Assembly (NCBI GenBank): GCA_013824015.1
Contig: PNNC01000157.1
Location: forward strand, 1 to 35,335
DNA length: 35,335 nucleotides
Source of the DNA: Polaromonas sp.
GTDB lineage: Bacteria; Pseudomonadota; Gammaproteobacteria; Burkholderiales; Burkholderiaceae_C
Direction of reading: 5' to 3'
Both the position numbers and the translations under genes were made by a program. Positions 24,343 to 30,974 of this stretch are shown here, piece by piece; positions within the stretch are counted from its first letter, which is position 1, and every line of letters starts with the position of its first letter. The notes beneath the pieces were generated by a model. That model was not told the origin of the DNA. It worked only from the letters and a program-made list of their open reading frames with translations, and did not search any database.

Positions 24343-25242
24343 ATGACCGCCCGCGCCCTGCCACCGCTGTCTGCGCTGCGTGCCTTCGAGGCGGCGGCCC
24401 GGCACCGCAGCGCCAGGCGCGCGGCCGACGAACTGTCGGTCACCGCCACCGCCATCAGCCACCAGTTGCGCACACTGGAAGACTGGCTGGGCGTGCCGCT
24501 GTTTTTGCGCAAGCCCAGACAGCTTGAACTGACCGCCGCCGGGCGTGAGTTGCTGGGCGACGTCGGCAACGCCTTCGATGTCATGGCCGGCGCCGTCGCC
24601 CGCCTGCGCGCCGTGCCGCAGCGCCGGCATGTGACGCTGTCGACCACGCCGGCCGTGGCCTCTCGCTGGCTGCTGCCGCATGTGGGCCGCCTGCGCGAAC
24701 AGCACCCCGGGCTGGACCTGCACATCCACGTCACGCACGAGCCGGTGGCGCTGGACGGGCACAGTGCCGACATCGCCATCCGTTATGGCAGCGGGCGCTG
24801 GCCGGGGCTGGTGGCGCACAAGCTGTTCGACAACCATTTCATTCCCGCCTGCAGCCCAACGCTCAAACTCAGGCGGGTGCAGGACCTGCCGCGCCACGGT
24901 CTGCTGCACTTCCTGTCGTGTCACGCCAGGAGCGCGCCCATCGGTTGGGTGGACTGGCAAAAGCTGGCCAATGTGCGCGGGCTGGACCCGTGTGTCGGCT
25001 CGGTGTTTTCGGACGAAACCCACACCGTGTCCGCCGCGCTCGCCGGCCAGGGCGTGGCGCTGATGAGCCAGGCCCTGATCGCCGACGAGCTCAAGCAGGG
25101 CACGCTGGTGAGCCCGTTCGGCCCCGCGCTCAAGGGCCAGCCCTTTCACCTGGTGTATCCCGAAGCCCGGCGCAACGAGCCGGCGATCGGGGCGGTGCGG
25201 GACTGGGTGCTGCAGTTGCTGCCGATGTTGCCGGCGCCGTGA
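24343..25242 (+). CDS. LysR-family regulator, GcvA-like
   Basis: A 299-aa LysR protein of the GcvA/AmpR-like branch. It begins LPPLSALRAFEAAARH, with the helix-turn-helix RRAADELSVTATAISHQLRTLE, then the effector domain with STTPAVASRWLLPHVGRL and SADIAIRYGSGRWPG, characteristic of this branch. It is divergent from azoR and likely its activator through the palindrome between them. Confidence 0.93.
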   Translation: MTARALPPLSALRAFEAAARHRSARRAADELSVTATAISHQLRTLEDWLGVPLFLRKPRQLELTAAGRELLGDVGNAFDVMAGAVARLRAVPQRRHVTLSTTPAVASRWLLPHVGRLREQHPGLDLHIHVTHEPVALDGHSADIAIRYGSGRWPGLVAHKLFDNHFIPACSPTLKLRRVQDLPRHGLLHFLSCHARSAPIGWVDWQKLANVRGLDPCVGSVFSDETHTVSAALAGQGVALMSQALIADELKQGTLVSPFGPALKGQPFHLVYPEARRNEPAIGAVRDWVLQLLPMLPAP

Positions 25243-25258
25243 TCTGCAGTTGCCGGAT

Positions 25259-25312
25259 GCTACTGATTTGATAGCTGCTCAGGACCGTCCGGCATGGGCT
25301 GGGGGCCAACAA
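25259..25312 (+). repeat. Interspersed ~57-bp repeat, copy F (intergenic)
   Basis: GCTACTGATTTGATAGCTGC, then CCGGCATGGGCTGGGGGCC at family spacing. It starts 17 bp after the lysR stop and is close to the family consensus. Confidence 0.88.
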
Positions 25313-25365
25313 TGTCCTGAAACGCCAGCGGGCGGTGGCAGCGCCGACACCCCTGCCGGCTGCAG

Positions 25366-25384
25366 TTATAAATGGACCAGTCCA
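25366..25384 (+). promoter_or_regulatory. -10 box and operator-like palindrome before the aspartate dehydrogenase gene
   Basis: TTATAA (25366-25371) is a good -10. TGGAC-CA-GTCCA (25373-25384) follows directly, over the expected transcription start. An ATG at 25372 lies in it, but the ATG at 25399 is the better protein start. Confidence 0.55.
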
Positions 25385-25398
25385 CTTTCCAGCCCACC

Positions 25399-26217
25399 AT
25401 GACGTCCACTTTTCCAGCCACCCCGCGCATCGCCATCCTCGGCCTGGGCGCCATCGGCCGCAACCTGCTGGCCAGCATCCAGTCATCCCTGCTGCCCGGC
25501 GCGCAGGTGGCGGCGCTGGTGCGCGCCGGATCGGACACGGCCGCTGAACAGGTGCCGGGTGTCGACATCTTCACCGACATCGACGCGCTGCTGCACTGGA
25601 AGCCGGATCTGGCCATCGAGTGCGCGGGGCATGAGGTCGTGCGGTCGGTCGCACCGCTGCTGCTGGCCGCCGGTGTCGACGTGATGCTCGTGTCCCTGGG
25701 CGCGTTGGGCGACGCGGCGCTGCGCGAGTCGCTCGCGGCTGCGGCGCGCGCCGGCCGCGCACGGCTGATCACTGTTTCCGGCGCCATCGGCGGGCTCGAT
25801 GCACTGGCTGCGGCGCGTGGCGCCGGCATCAGCTCGGTCGTTTACACCGGGCGCAAGCCGCCGCAGGCCTGGCGGGGCACGCCGGCAGAACGCGTGTGCG
25901 ACCTCCACGCCGTTCGCGAAGCGACGCTGGTGTTCGAGGGCTCGGCCGCCGACGCGGCGCGCCTGTACCCCCAAAATGCCAACGTCACCGCCGCCGTTGC
26001 GCTCGCCGGCGTCGGGTTCGACCACACCGCGGTGCGCCTGATGGCCGATCCTTCCGTCACCCGGAACGTGCACGAGCTGGACGTCGAAGGCGACTTCGGC
26101 CGCTTCGTCATTCGCCTCGAGAACCGCGCCTTGCCTGCCAATGCGAAGACGTCCTGGCTGGCCGCGCTGAGCATCGAAGCCGAATTGCGCGCCTACCTGG
26201 CGGCGCCACGCCGCTAA
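25399..26217 (+). CDS. nadX: L-aspartate dehydrogenase-like protein
   Basis: A 272-aa NAD(P)-dependent enzyme of the NadX family (L-aspartate to oxaloacetate or iminoaspartate + ammonia). The Rossmann motif AILGLGAIGRNLL is at about 11-23; the family marks SGAIGGLDAL, NANVTAAVALAG and DPSVTRNVHELDVEGDFG with the catalytic His are present, and length is normal. No nadA or nadC is nearby, so catabolic use or aspartate synthesis is as likely as NAD synthesis. The start is ambiguous (25372 or 25399); 25399 fits family length. Confidence 0.85.
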   Translation: MTSTFPATPRIAILGLGAIGRNLLASIQSSLLPGAQVAALVRAGSDTAAEQVPGVDIFTDIDALLHWKPDLAIECAGHEVVRSVAPLLLAAGVDVMLVSLGALGDAALRESLAAAARAGRARLITVSGAIGGLDALAAARGAGISSVVYTGRKPPQAWRGTPAERVCDLHAVREATLVFEGSAADAARLYPQNANVTAAVALAGVGFDHTAVRLMADPSVTRNVHELDVEGDFGRFVIRLENRALPANAKTSWLAALSIEAELRAYLAAPRR

Positions 26218-26292
26218 GACCATGGCGGCTTGGTATGCTTGGCCCTGGAGATGTCCCCGCACATTGCACGGGGTGCCCGCCAGGGAGCCCGC

Positions 26293-26742
26293 ATGACCAC
26301 CATGCAAGCCACTTTTTCCGCCATCATGCTGCTGAACATGGTCTGGTTCGGCATGGCGTTTTATTTCTTCTCGATCCGTCCCGTGATCGTCGCCAAGCTG
26401 CTGGTGCCGCGCGGCGAGCGCGACTCGCTGCTGTTCGGCACGGTGACGTATGCGCTGCGCTTTCTGGGCGGCATGAACTTCGCGCTGGCCTTGCTGTCGC
26501 TGGTGCTGCTGGTCAACCCGGTCGGCTTCACGCCGGTGCAGCAGGGCTGGCTGGCGCTGGTGCTGGCGGTGGCGCATGCCAGCCAGTGCAGCTTCAACAT
26601 GCCGCTGATACTCCGGCAGCGCGGCATGCCCGGCGCCACCCGGCTCGGCCTGCACGGGCCGATGCGTTTGATCTTCGCGGTGGACTGCGTGATGACGGTC
26701 GCCAACACCGCGCTGTGGCTGCTGCTGTGGCAAGTGGCCTGA
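26293..26742 (+). CDS. Small integral membrane protein, function unknown
   Basis: A 149-aa protein with four predicted hydrophobic helices: about residues 8-25 (AIMLLNMVWFGMAFYFFS), 50-73, 80-95 and 125-145. A basic loop (LRQRGMPGATRLG) lies between the last two. AGGGAG at 26282-26287 supports the ATG at 26293. I do not recognise a family. It follows the aspartate dehydrogenase gene by 75 bp on the same strand and may be co-transcribed, and is followed by a terminator. Confidence 0.75.
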   Translation: MTTMQATFSAIMLLNMVWFGMAFYFFSIRPVIVAKLLVPRGERDSLLFGTVTYALRFLGGMNFALALLSLVLLVNPVGFTPVQQGWLALVLAVAHASQCSFNMPLILRQRGMPGATRLGLHGPMRLIFAVDCVMTVANTALWLLLWQVA

Positions 26743-26748
26743 AATAGA

Positions 26749-26860
26749 GCCCCCACGCTCGCCACTGCGTGTGCTGCGCTGCCCCCCGAGGGGGTGCTTT
26801 TTTCCTTGGGGCGGCCCTGCGGAAAAACAGGCCCCCACGTTTGCCACTGCGTGTGCCGCG
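26749..26860. repeat. Direct repeat pair of 30 bp, 82 bp apart
   Basis: GCCCCCACGCTCGCCACTGC at 26749 and GCCCCCACGTTTGCCACTGC at 26831 begin 30-bp copies (26749-26778 and 26831-26860) differing at three positions. They resemble a Comamonadaceae intergenic repeat linked to C-run/G-run hairpins. Function unknown; the unit contains the terminator at 26780. Confidence 0.7.
26780..26803 (+). terminator. Rho-independent terminator after the membrane-protein gene
   Basis: CCCCC (26782-26786), loop CGA and GGGGG (26790-26794), then TGC and TTTTTT, about 40 bp past the stop at 26742. Confidence 0.75.
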
Positions 26861-26885
26861 ACGGTGTCTGCCGGGGCGGTGACTT

Positions 26886-26942
26886 GCTACTGAATTGATA
26901 GCGGATGGCCCTTGTCGGACAAGGGCTAGCGGCCGATTTTTC
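26886..26942 (+). repeat. Interspersed ~57-bp repeat, copy G (intergenic)
   Basis: GCTACTGAATTGATAGCGG, then GGACAAGGGCTAGCGGCC and a T-run. It lies between the direct repeats and the Bug pseudogene stop. Confidence 0.85.
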
Positions 26943-26983
26943 TTTTGGTTGTGTTCAGGAAGCGCTGCACCCGAGGCGACGCA

Positions 26984-27322
26984 TCAATCGGCGACAAAGC
27001 CACTGGCCTTGATGACACGGCCCCAGCGGACGGATTCCGCTTCCATGTTTTTCAGGAAACGGTCGCCGCAGATGCCCGGCGTGACGGTCAAACCGGCCGT
27101 GCTCATGCGCGCCTGCACGTCGGGCGACGCGGCAAACTGCTGGTGCGCCTCGGTCAGGCGCTGGATGATGGGCGCCGGCACACCCGTGGGCGCGGACAGG
27201 CCGAACCAGACGGTGGTGGCGAGCTGCGGCAAGCCGATCTCGGCGACCGTCGGCACGTCCGGCAGCTGCGCTGAGCGCTGGGTGCCGGTGGTCGCAAAGG
27301 CGATCAGCTTGCCGGCCTTGAT
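26984..27322 (-). pseudogene. Bug/TctC tripartite-tricarboxylate receptor, C-terminal fragment
   Basis: About 112 residues of the C-terminal part of a Bug-family periplasmic solute-binding protein: HIKAGKLIAF, LPDVPTVAEIGLP, VWFGLSAPTGVPAPII and a normal C-terminus ending GFVAD. A full Bug protein is about 320 aa, so two thirds including the signal peptide is gone. Similarity stops abruptly near 27320, where the sequence becomes the sigma-factor fragment in the opposite direction. The frame has no internal stops, so the loss is probably recent. No product is expected. Confidence 0.88.
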
Positions 27323-27859
27323 GTGCGCCTGTCGACCGATGAGCGCGCGGCCTTTTTGTTGCGTCAGGTGTTTGACCACGATTACGCCGAGGTGGCGGCG
27401 CTGCTGGGCAAGACCGAAGCGGCCTGCCGTCAACTGGTGCACCGCGCGGCCGAACGCGTGAAGCAGGAGCGCCCGCGTTTCGAGGTACCGAAAGCAGCGC
27501 ACCGCCGCCTGCTCGCGCAGTTTTTGCAGGCGGCGCGCAGCGGCCAGCGTGGCGACATGCAGGCGCTGCTCGCGGACGATGTGCAACTGGTGGGTGACGG
27601 CGGCGGCAAGGTGCAGTCCTTCGGCAAGATCCTGCAGGGCGCGTACCGCATCGCCAACCTCTACTGGGCGCTGTGGCGGCGCCTGCCCGAGCAGGTGGTG
27701 TACCGCATGGCCAGTATCAATGGCGAGCCGGGCCTGTTGCGTTATGTGGATGGCCAGCTCGAGTCGGCCCAGGCCTTTGTGACCGACGGCGAGCGCATCG
27801 TCGCCATTTACGTGGTGCGCAACCCGGACAAGCTGGCCGGCATCGCGCCGCTGTCCTGA
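27323..27859 (+). pseudogene. ECF41 (SigJ-like) sigma factor, 5'-truncated
   Basis: About 178 residues of the C-terminal part of an ECF41 sigma factor. It begins at region 4 (LSTDERAAFLLRQVFDHDYA, helix-turn-helix, HRAAERV) and continues into the SnoaL-like C-terminal regulatory domain with the family signatures DGGGKV and NPDKL near the end. Region 2, which binds the -10 and core polymerase, is missing, so it cannot work as a sigma factor. The frame is open from a GTG at 27323, but no ribosome site is seen. The break coincides with the end of the Bug fragment. ECF41 genes usually stand next to carboxymuconolactone decarboxylase, oxidoreductase or epimerase genes, and one follows here. Confidence 0.88.
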
Positions 27860-27866
27860 GGCGGGC

Positions 27867-27893
27867 TGTCACAAACGCGGAAGCTGGCGCGTC
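27867..27893 (+). promoter_or_regulatory. ECF41-type promoter of the carboxymuconolactone decarboxylase gene
   Basis: TGTCACA (27867-27873), exactly 16 bp, CGTC (27890-27893). This equals the ECF41 promoter consensus as I recall it from work on that group. It lies 57 bp before the downstream ATG and eight bases after the truncated sigma gene. Confidence 0.75.
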
Positions 27894-27949
27894 TTGTTGT
27901 CATGAGGGCCGCACGGTGTGGCTCTCAGCACACTTCAAGAGGCCCTGCC

Positions 27950-28402
27950 ATGACACAAGCGATCCGTCTTCCTTACTTCCAGCTCGCCCCCAAAGCCTTC
28001 GACCTGCTCTACAAGTTGTCGGGCGCCGTCCGCAAGGACCTGCTGGGCGCACGCCTGGTCGATCTTGTTTTTCTGCGCGTGTCGCAGATCAACGGCTGCG
28101 CCTACTGCATCGACATGCACTGGCGCGACCTGATCCGGCTCGAGGTGGAGCCGCGTCATCTCAATGCCGTGGCCGGCTGGCGCGAAGCGCCGTTTTTCAC
28201 CGAGCGCGAGCGGGCGGCGCTGCGCTGGGCCGAGATCGTGACGGCCATTCCCCATGCCGATGCCAGCGACGCCGAGTTTGCGGCCTTGAGGACGCAGTTC
28301 AGCGATGAAGAGATCGCCGACCTGAGTTTTGCGATTGCCGCCATCAACGCCTGGAACCTGCTCAACGTCAGCCTGCGCAACCCCCTGACCGAGAAACCGT
28401 GA
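27950..28402 (+). CDS. Carboxymuconolactone decarboxylase / AhpD-like family protein
   Basis: A 150-aa AhpD-fold protein. The redox/proton-relay motif CAYCIDMH (CxxC followed by His) is at about residues 46-53, as in AhpD-type peroxidase partners, and RWAEIVTAI with the following helices fits the family. AAGAGG (27937-27942) supports the ATG at 27950; an upstream in-frame ATG at 27902 is less likely. It is the classic target gene of ECF41 sigma factors and has a matching promoter, but the adjacent sigma factor is truncated, so its expression in this strain is uncertain. Confidence 0.9.
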   Translation: MTQAIRLPYFQLAPKAFDLLYKLSGAVRKDLLGARLVDLVFLRVSQINGCAYCIDMHWRDLIRLEVEPRHLNAVAGWREAPFFTERERAALRWAEIVTAIPHADASDAEFAALRTQFSDEEIADLSFAIAAINAWNLLNVSLRNPLTEKP

Positions 28403-28420
28403 TACGGGTTTGAAGGCCGC

Positions 28421-28543
28421 TAAATGCTCATTTAAATGAGCATTTAATTAAAATGCTTAATGAAATGATCAATGTTTCTTGACAATTTCATTCAAAATGC
28501 ACAATATGTAGTGCATATATGTAAATTGACTATTTAATTAAGC
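28421..28543. promoter_or_regulatory. hipBA operator and promoter region
   Basis: A perfect 26-bp palindrome (28421-28446; TAAATGCTCATTT and its reverse complement) starts an AT-rich region. Related half-sites ATGCTTAAT (28453-28461) and ATTAAGCAT (28535-28543) lie further on in opposite directions. TTGACA (28479-28484), 17 bp, CAATAT (28502-28507) is the likely promoter. HipB normally binds several such sites to repress the operon. Confidence 0.75.
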
Positions 28544-28870
28544 ATGACCACGCTCGCTGATATTGGACATCTTCTGCGCCAGACCCGCAAGGCGCAAGGC
28601 ATCAGCGCTTCCGCGCTGGCCGCGCAGGCGGGTATTTCGCGCAACACCCTCGGTGCGCTGGAGGCGGGGCGCGGCAATGTCGAGCTCAACACCTTGCTGG
28701 CACTGCTGGACAGCCTGGGGCTGGCGCTGCAGTTTGTGCCGCTGCAGGTGGCCGACCTGACACGTGTGGGGACCGGCACCCGCACCACCGGGCTGCAGGA
28801 CGAAGTCAGCCGCCTGATGCCGGCTGCACGCGTGCTGCAGCCCGGCGCTGCCCCGGAGCGGCGCCCATGA
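28544..28870 (+). CDS. hipB: HipB-like antitoxin, XRE-family DNA-binding protein
   Basis: A 108-aa antitoxin with one Cro/C1-type helix-turn-helix (IGHLLRQTRKAQGISASALAAQAGISRNTLGALEAG, split across helices 1 to 4, about residues 5-45). The flexible C-terminus is probably where HipA is contacted. The stop overlaps the hipA ATG (ATGA). It should bind the palindromes upstream and repress its own operon with HipA. The start has no strong ribosome site. Confidence 0.88.
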   Translation: MTTLADIGHLLRQTRKAQGISASALAAQAGISRNTLGALEAGRGNVELNTLLALLDSLGLALQFVPLQVADLTRVGTGTRTTGLQDEVSRLMPAARVLQPGAAPERRP

Positions 28871-30237
28871 GTGTGGTCCGGTCGCTGCGCATCCGCCTGG
28901 GCGCGACCCAGGTGGGTTCGCTGTTCGGGCTGGACGATGGCCGGGTCTACTTCCGTTTTGACGATGCCTATGCCAAGAACCCGTCGCGGCCGGTGTTGTC
29001 GCAGCTGTATGTGGTGGCGCCAGCGCTGGGGGGCGATGCGCAGACTGCCGCCCAGGCGGTGGCCAGCGCCGAAGCCGCCACCGTGGCGCAGTTGCTGGAC
29101 CCGGGCCTGGACGTGAACCGCGGCGACGGCAAGTTCGGCCTGCCGCCGTTTTTCCAGAACCTGCTGCCGGAAGGCCCGTTGCGCAAGCAGCTGATCGGCG
29201 ACCTGGGGCTGGCGGTGGATGACGAACTGGGACTGCTGGCCGCTTGTGGCGGCGACCTGCCCGGTGATGTCTGGGCCGACGCCGAAACCCTGGACGATGC
29301 CGCACTGGGCCGGTTGATCGGCCAGAGCCGCGACAGTTATGAAATGAGCTCGGGCCAGGTGCCGACGCCGCAGCAGACCTCGATCTCCGGCATGCAGCCC
29401 AAGGTGGCGCTGGTGCTGGATGGGCCCGGGCGTTATGTGATGCGTTCACGCCAGATGGCGGGCCGGCACTTCATCGGCAAACTGCCGACCAGCGAGTTCG
29501 AGCACCTGCCCGAGGTGGAGTACAGCGCGCTCAGGCTGGCGGCGGCGGCCGGTGTCGAGGTCTGCGACTTTTCGCTGGAACCGCTGTCGGTGATTGCCGA
29601 CCGGTTGCCGTATGCGATGCAGCAGGACGGCCGCAACTTCCTGCTGGTCTCGCGTTTCGACCGCGATGTGGACAGCGCCACGCACCGCCTGCATATCGAG
29701 GACTTTGCCCAGGTCACAGGCACACCGTCGGCCGGCAAATACGCGGGCACCTATGCGGCCATCGGCCTGCTGCTCAAGCGGCGCTCCAGCCGCGGCGAGG
29801 CGGATGTGGACGAACTGCTGCGCCGCATCAAGGTGTCGGAGCTGCTGGGCAACTACGACGCGCACCTGAAAAACTTCAGCCTGATGTATCCGCTGGGCGA
29901 GCCCGGGCCGCGGCTGTCGCCGGCCTACGACATCGTGGCCTACGGCATCTACATCAGCGGTTCGGGGCACGGCCTGCCGTTTTTGCCGGGCCCGGAAAAA
30001 CGCACCCTGCTCACGCCGCGGACGCTGCGCGAGCTGGCCAATGCCTGGGACATTCCGGAAAAGCGCCTGCGCGAGGCGGTCACCCGCTGCGTGGACCAGG
30101 CCATGACGTCCTGGCCGGCGCTGCTGAAGGAACTGCCGCTGTCGGACCCCCATCGCGCCCGGCTGGCGCAGTACATCCAGCGCAATGCCGATGTCCAGTC
30201 CTGGCGCAAGCGCCACCCGGATGCGCCGTGGTTTTGA
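28867..30237 (+). CDS. hipA: HipA-family Ser/Thr kinase toxin
   Basis: A 456-aa type II toxin kinase; E. coli HipA phosphorylates glutamyl-tRNA synthetase and stalls translation. The Gly-rich loop SISGMQPK (about residue 170, containing the autophosphorylated Ser), HIEDFAQ (about 275), catalytic GNYDAHLKN (about 330) and the metal-binding PAYDIV (about 351) are all intact, so it should be active. It overlaps hipB by 4 bp. The gene converges on kdpE with only 20 bp between them and no terminator, so transcripts may run into each other. Confidence 0.92.
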   Translation: MSVVRSLRIRLGATQVGSLFGLDDGRVYFRFDDAYAKNPSRPVLSQLYVVAPALGGDAQTAAQAVASAEAATVAQLLDPGLDVNRGDGKFGLPPFFQNLLPEGPLRKQLIGDLGLAVDDELGLLAACGGDLPGDVWADAETLDDAALGRLIGQSRDSYEMSSGQVPTPQQTSISGMQPKVALVLDGPGRYVMRSRQMAGRHFIGKLPTSEFEHLPEVEYSALRLAAAAGVEVCDFSLEPLSVIADRLPYAMQQDGRNFLLVSRFDRDVDSATHRLHIEDFAQVTGTPSAGKYAGTYAAIGLLLKRRSSRGEADVDELLRRIKVSELLGNYDAHLKNFSLMYPLGEPGPRLSPAYDIVAYGIYISGSGHGLPFLPGPEKRTLLTPRTLRELANAWDIPEKRLREAVTRCVDQAMTSWPALLKELPLSDPHRARLAQYIQRNADVQSWRKRHPDAPWF

Positions 30238-30257
30238 CGCAGCCCCCCGGGTAAAGC

Positions 30258-30965
30258 TCAGGCAATCAGCAGGCGGTAACCGACCGCCGTTTCTGTCAGC
30301 AGATGCTGGGGCTGTGCCGGGTTGGCTTCCAGCTTTTGCCGCAAATGGCCCATGTAGATGCGCAGGTAGTGGTTCTGTGCGGAATGGGCGGGCCCCCACA
30401 CTTCCCGCAGCAACTGACGGTGCGTGAGAACCCGCCCGGCGTTAGCCATCAATACCGTCAGCAGGCGGTATTCGATGGGTGTGAGATGAACTTCCGCACC
30501 CTGGCGGCGCACCAGCCTGGCCTGCCGGTCCACCTCCACCTCGCCAAAGCGAAACACCGGGTCGCCATCGTCGGCGGCGCTGCCGTCGGCGGTGGCAGCG
30601 CGCGGCCGGCGCAGGTTGGCGCGCACCCGGGCCAGCAGTTCGCCCACGCCAAACGGTTTGGTCAGGTAGTCGTCGGCGCCGGCATCCAGCGCGGCGATCT
30701 TGTCGGCTTCGTCGGCGCGCGCCGACAGCACGATGATGGGCACGCCCGACCAGCCGCGTACATCCCGGATCAGATCGAGGCCGTCGCCATCGGGCAGCCC
30801 GAGGTCCAGCACCAGCAGATCGGGCTTGCGCGTGCCGGCCTCAGTCAGGCCGCGCTGAAGGGTTTCAGCTTCGAACACCTGCCAGCCCTCGGCTTCGAGC
30901 GCGCTGCGCACAAAACGGCGGATCTGGGGTTCGTCTTCGATGACAACAACAACGGGGTGGGACAT
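30258..30965 (-). CDS. kdpE: KdpE response regulator of the high-affinity K+ transport system
   Basis: A 235-aa OmpR/PhoB-type regulator. The receiver domain has the acidic pair (IEDE), phospho-acceptor Asp in LLVLDLGLPDGDG (about residue 53), Thr/Ser near LSARADE and Lys in YLTKPFG. The winged-helix domain has VHLTPIEYRLL and GYRLLIA. It activates kdpFABC when K+ is low. It starts nine bases after the kdpD stop, with the pair co-transcribed at the end of the kdp operon. Confidence 0.95.
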   Translation of the reverse strand: MSHPVVVVIEDEPQIRRFVRSALEAEGWQVFEAETLQRGLTEAGTRKPDLLVLDLGLPDGDGLDLIRDVRGWSGVPIIVLSARADEADKIAALDAGADDYLTKPFGVGELLARVRANLRRPRAATADGSAADDGDPVFRFGEVEVDRQARLVRRQGAEVHLTPIEYRLLTVLMANAGRVLTHRQLLREVWGPAHSAQNHYLRIYMGHLRQKLEANPAQPQHLLTETAVGYRLLIA

Positions 30966-30974
30966 GCGGACAGT

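Noticed and set aside
27323-27859. The sigma fragment as an intact small regulator
   Set aside because: It starts in region 4 with no ribosome site and ends exactly at a junction with another truncated gene, so truncation is the simpler explanation.
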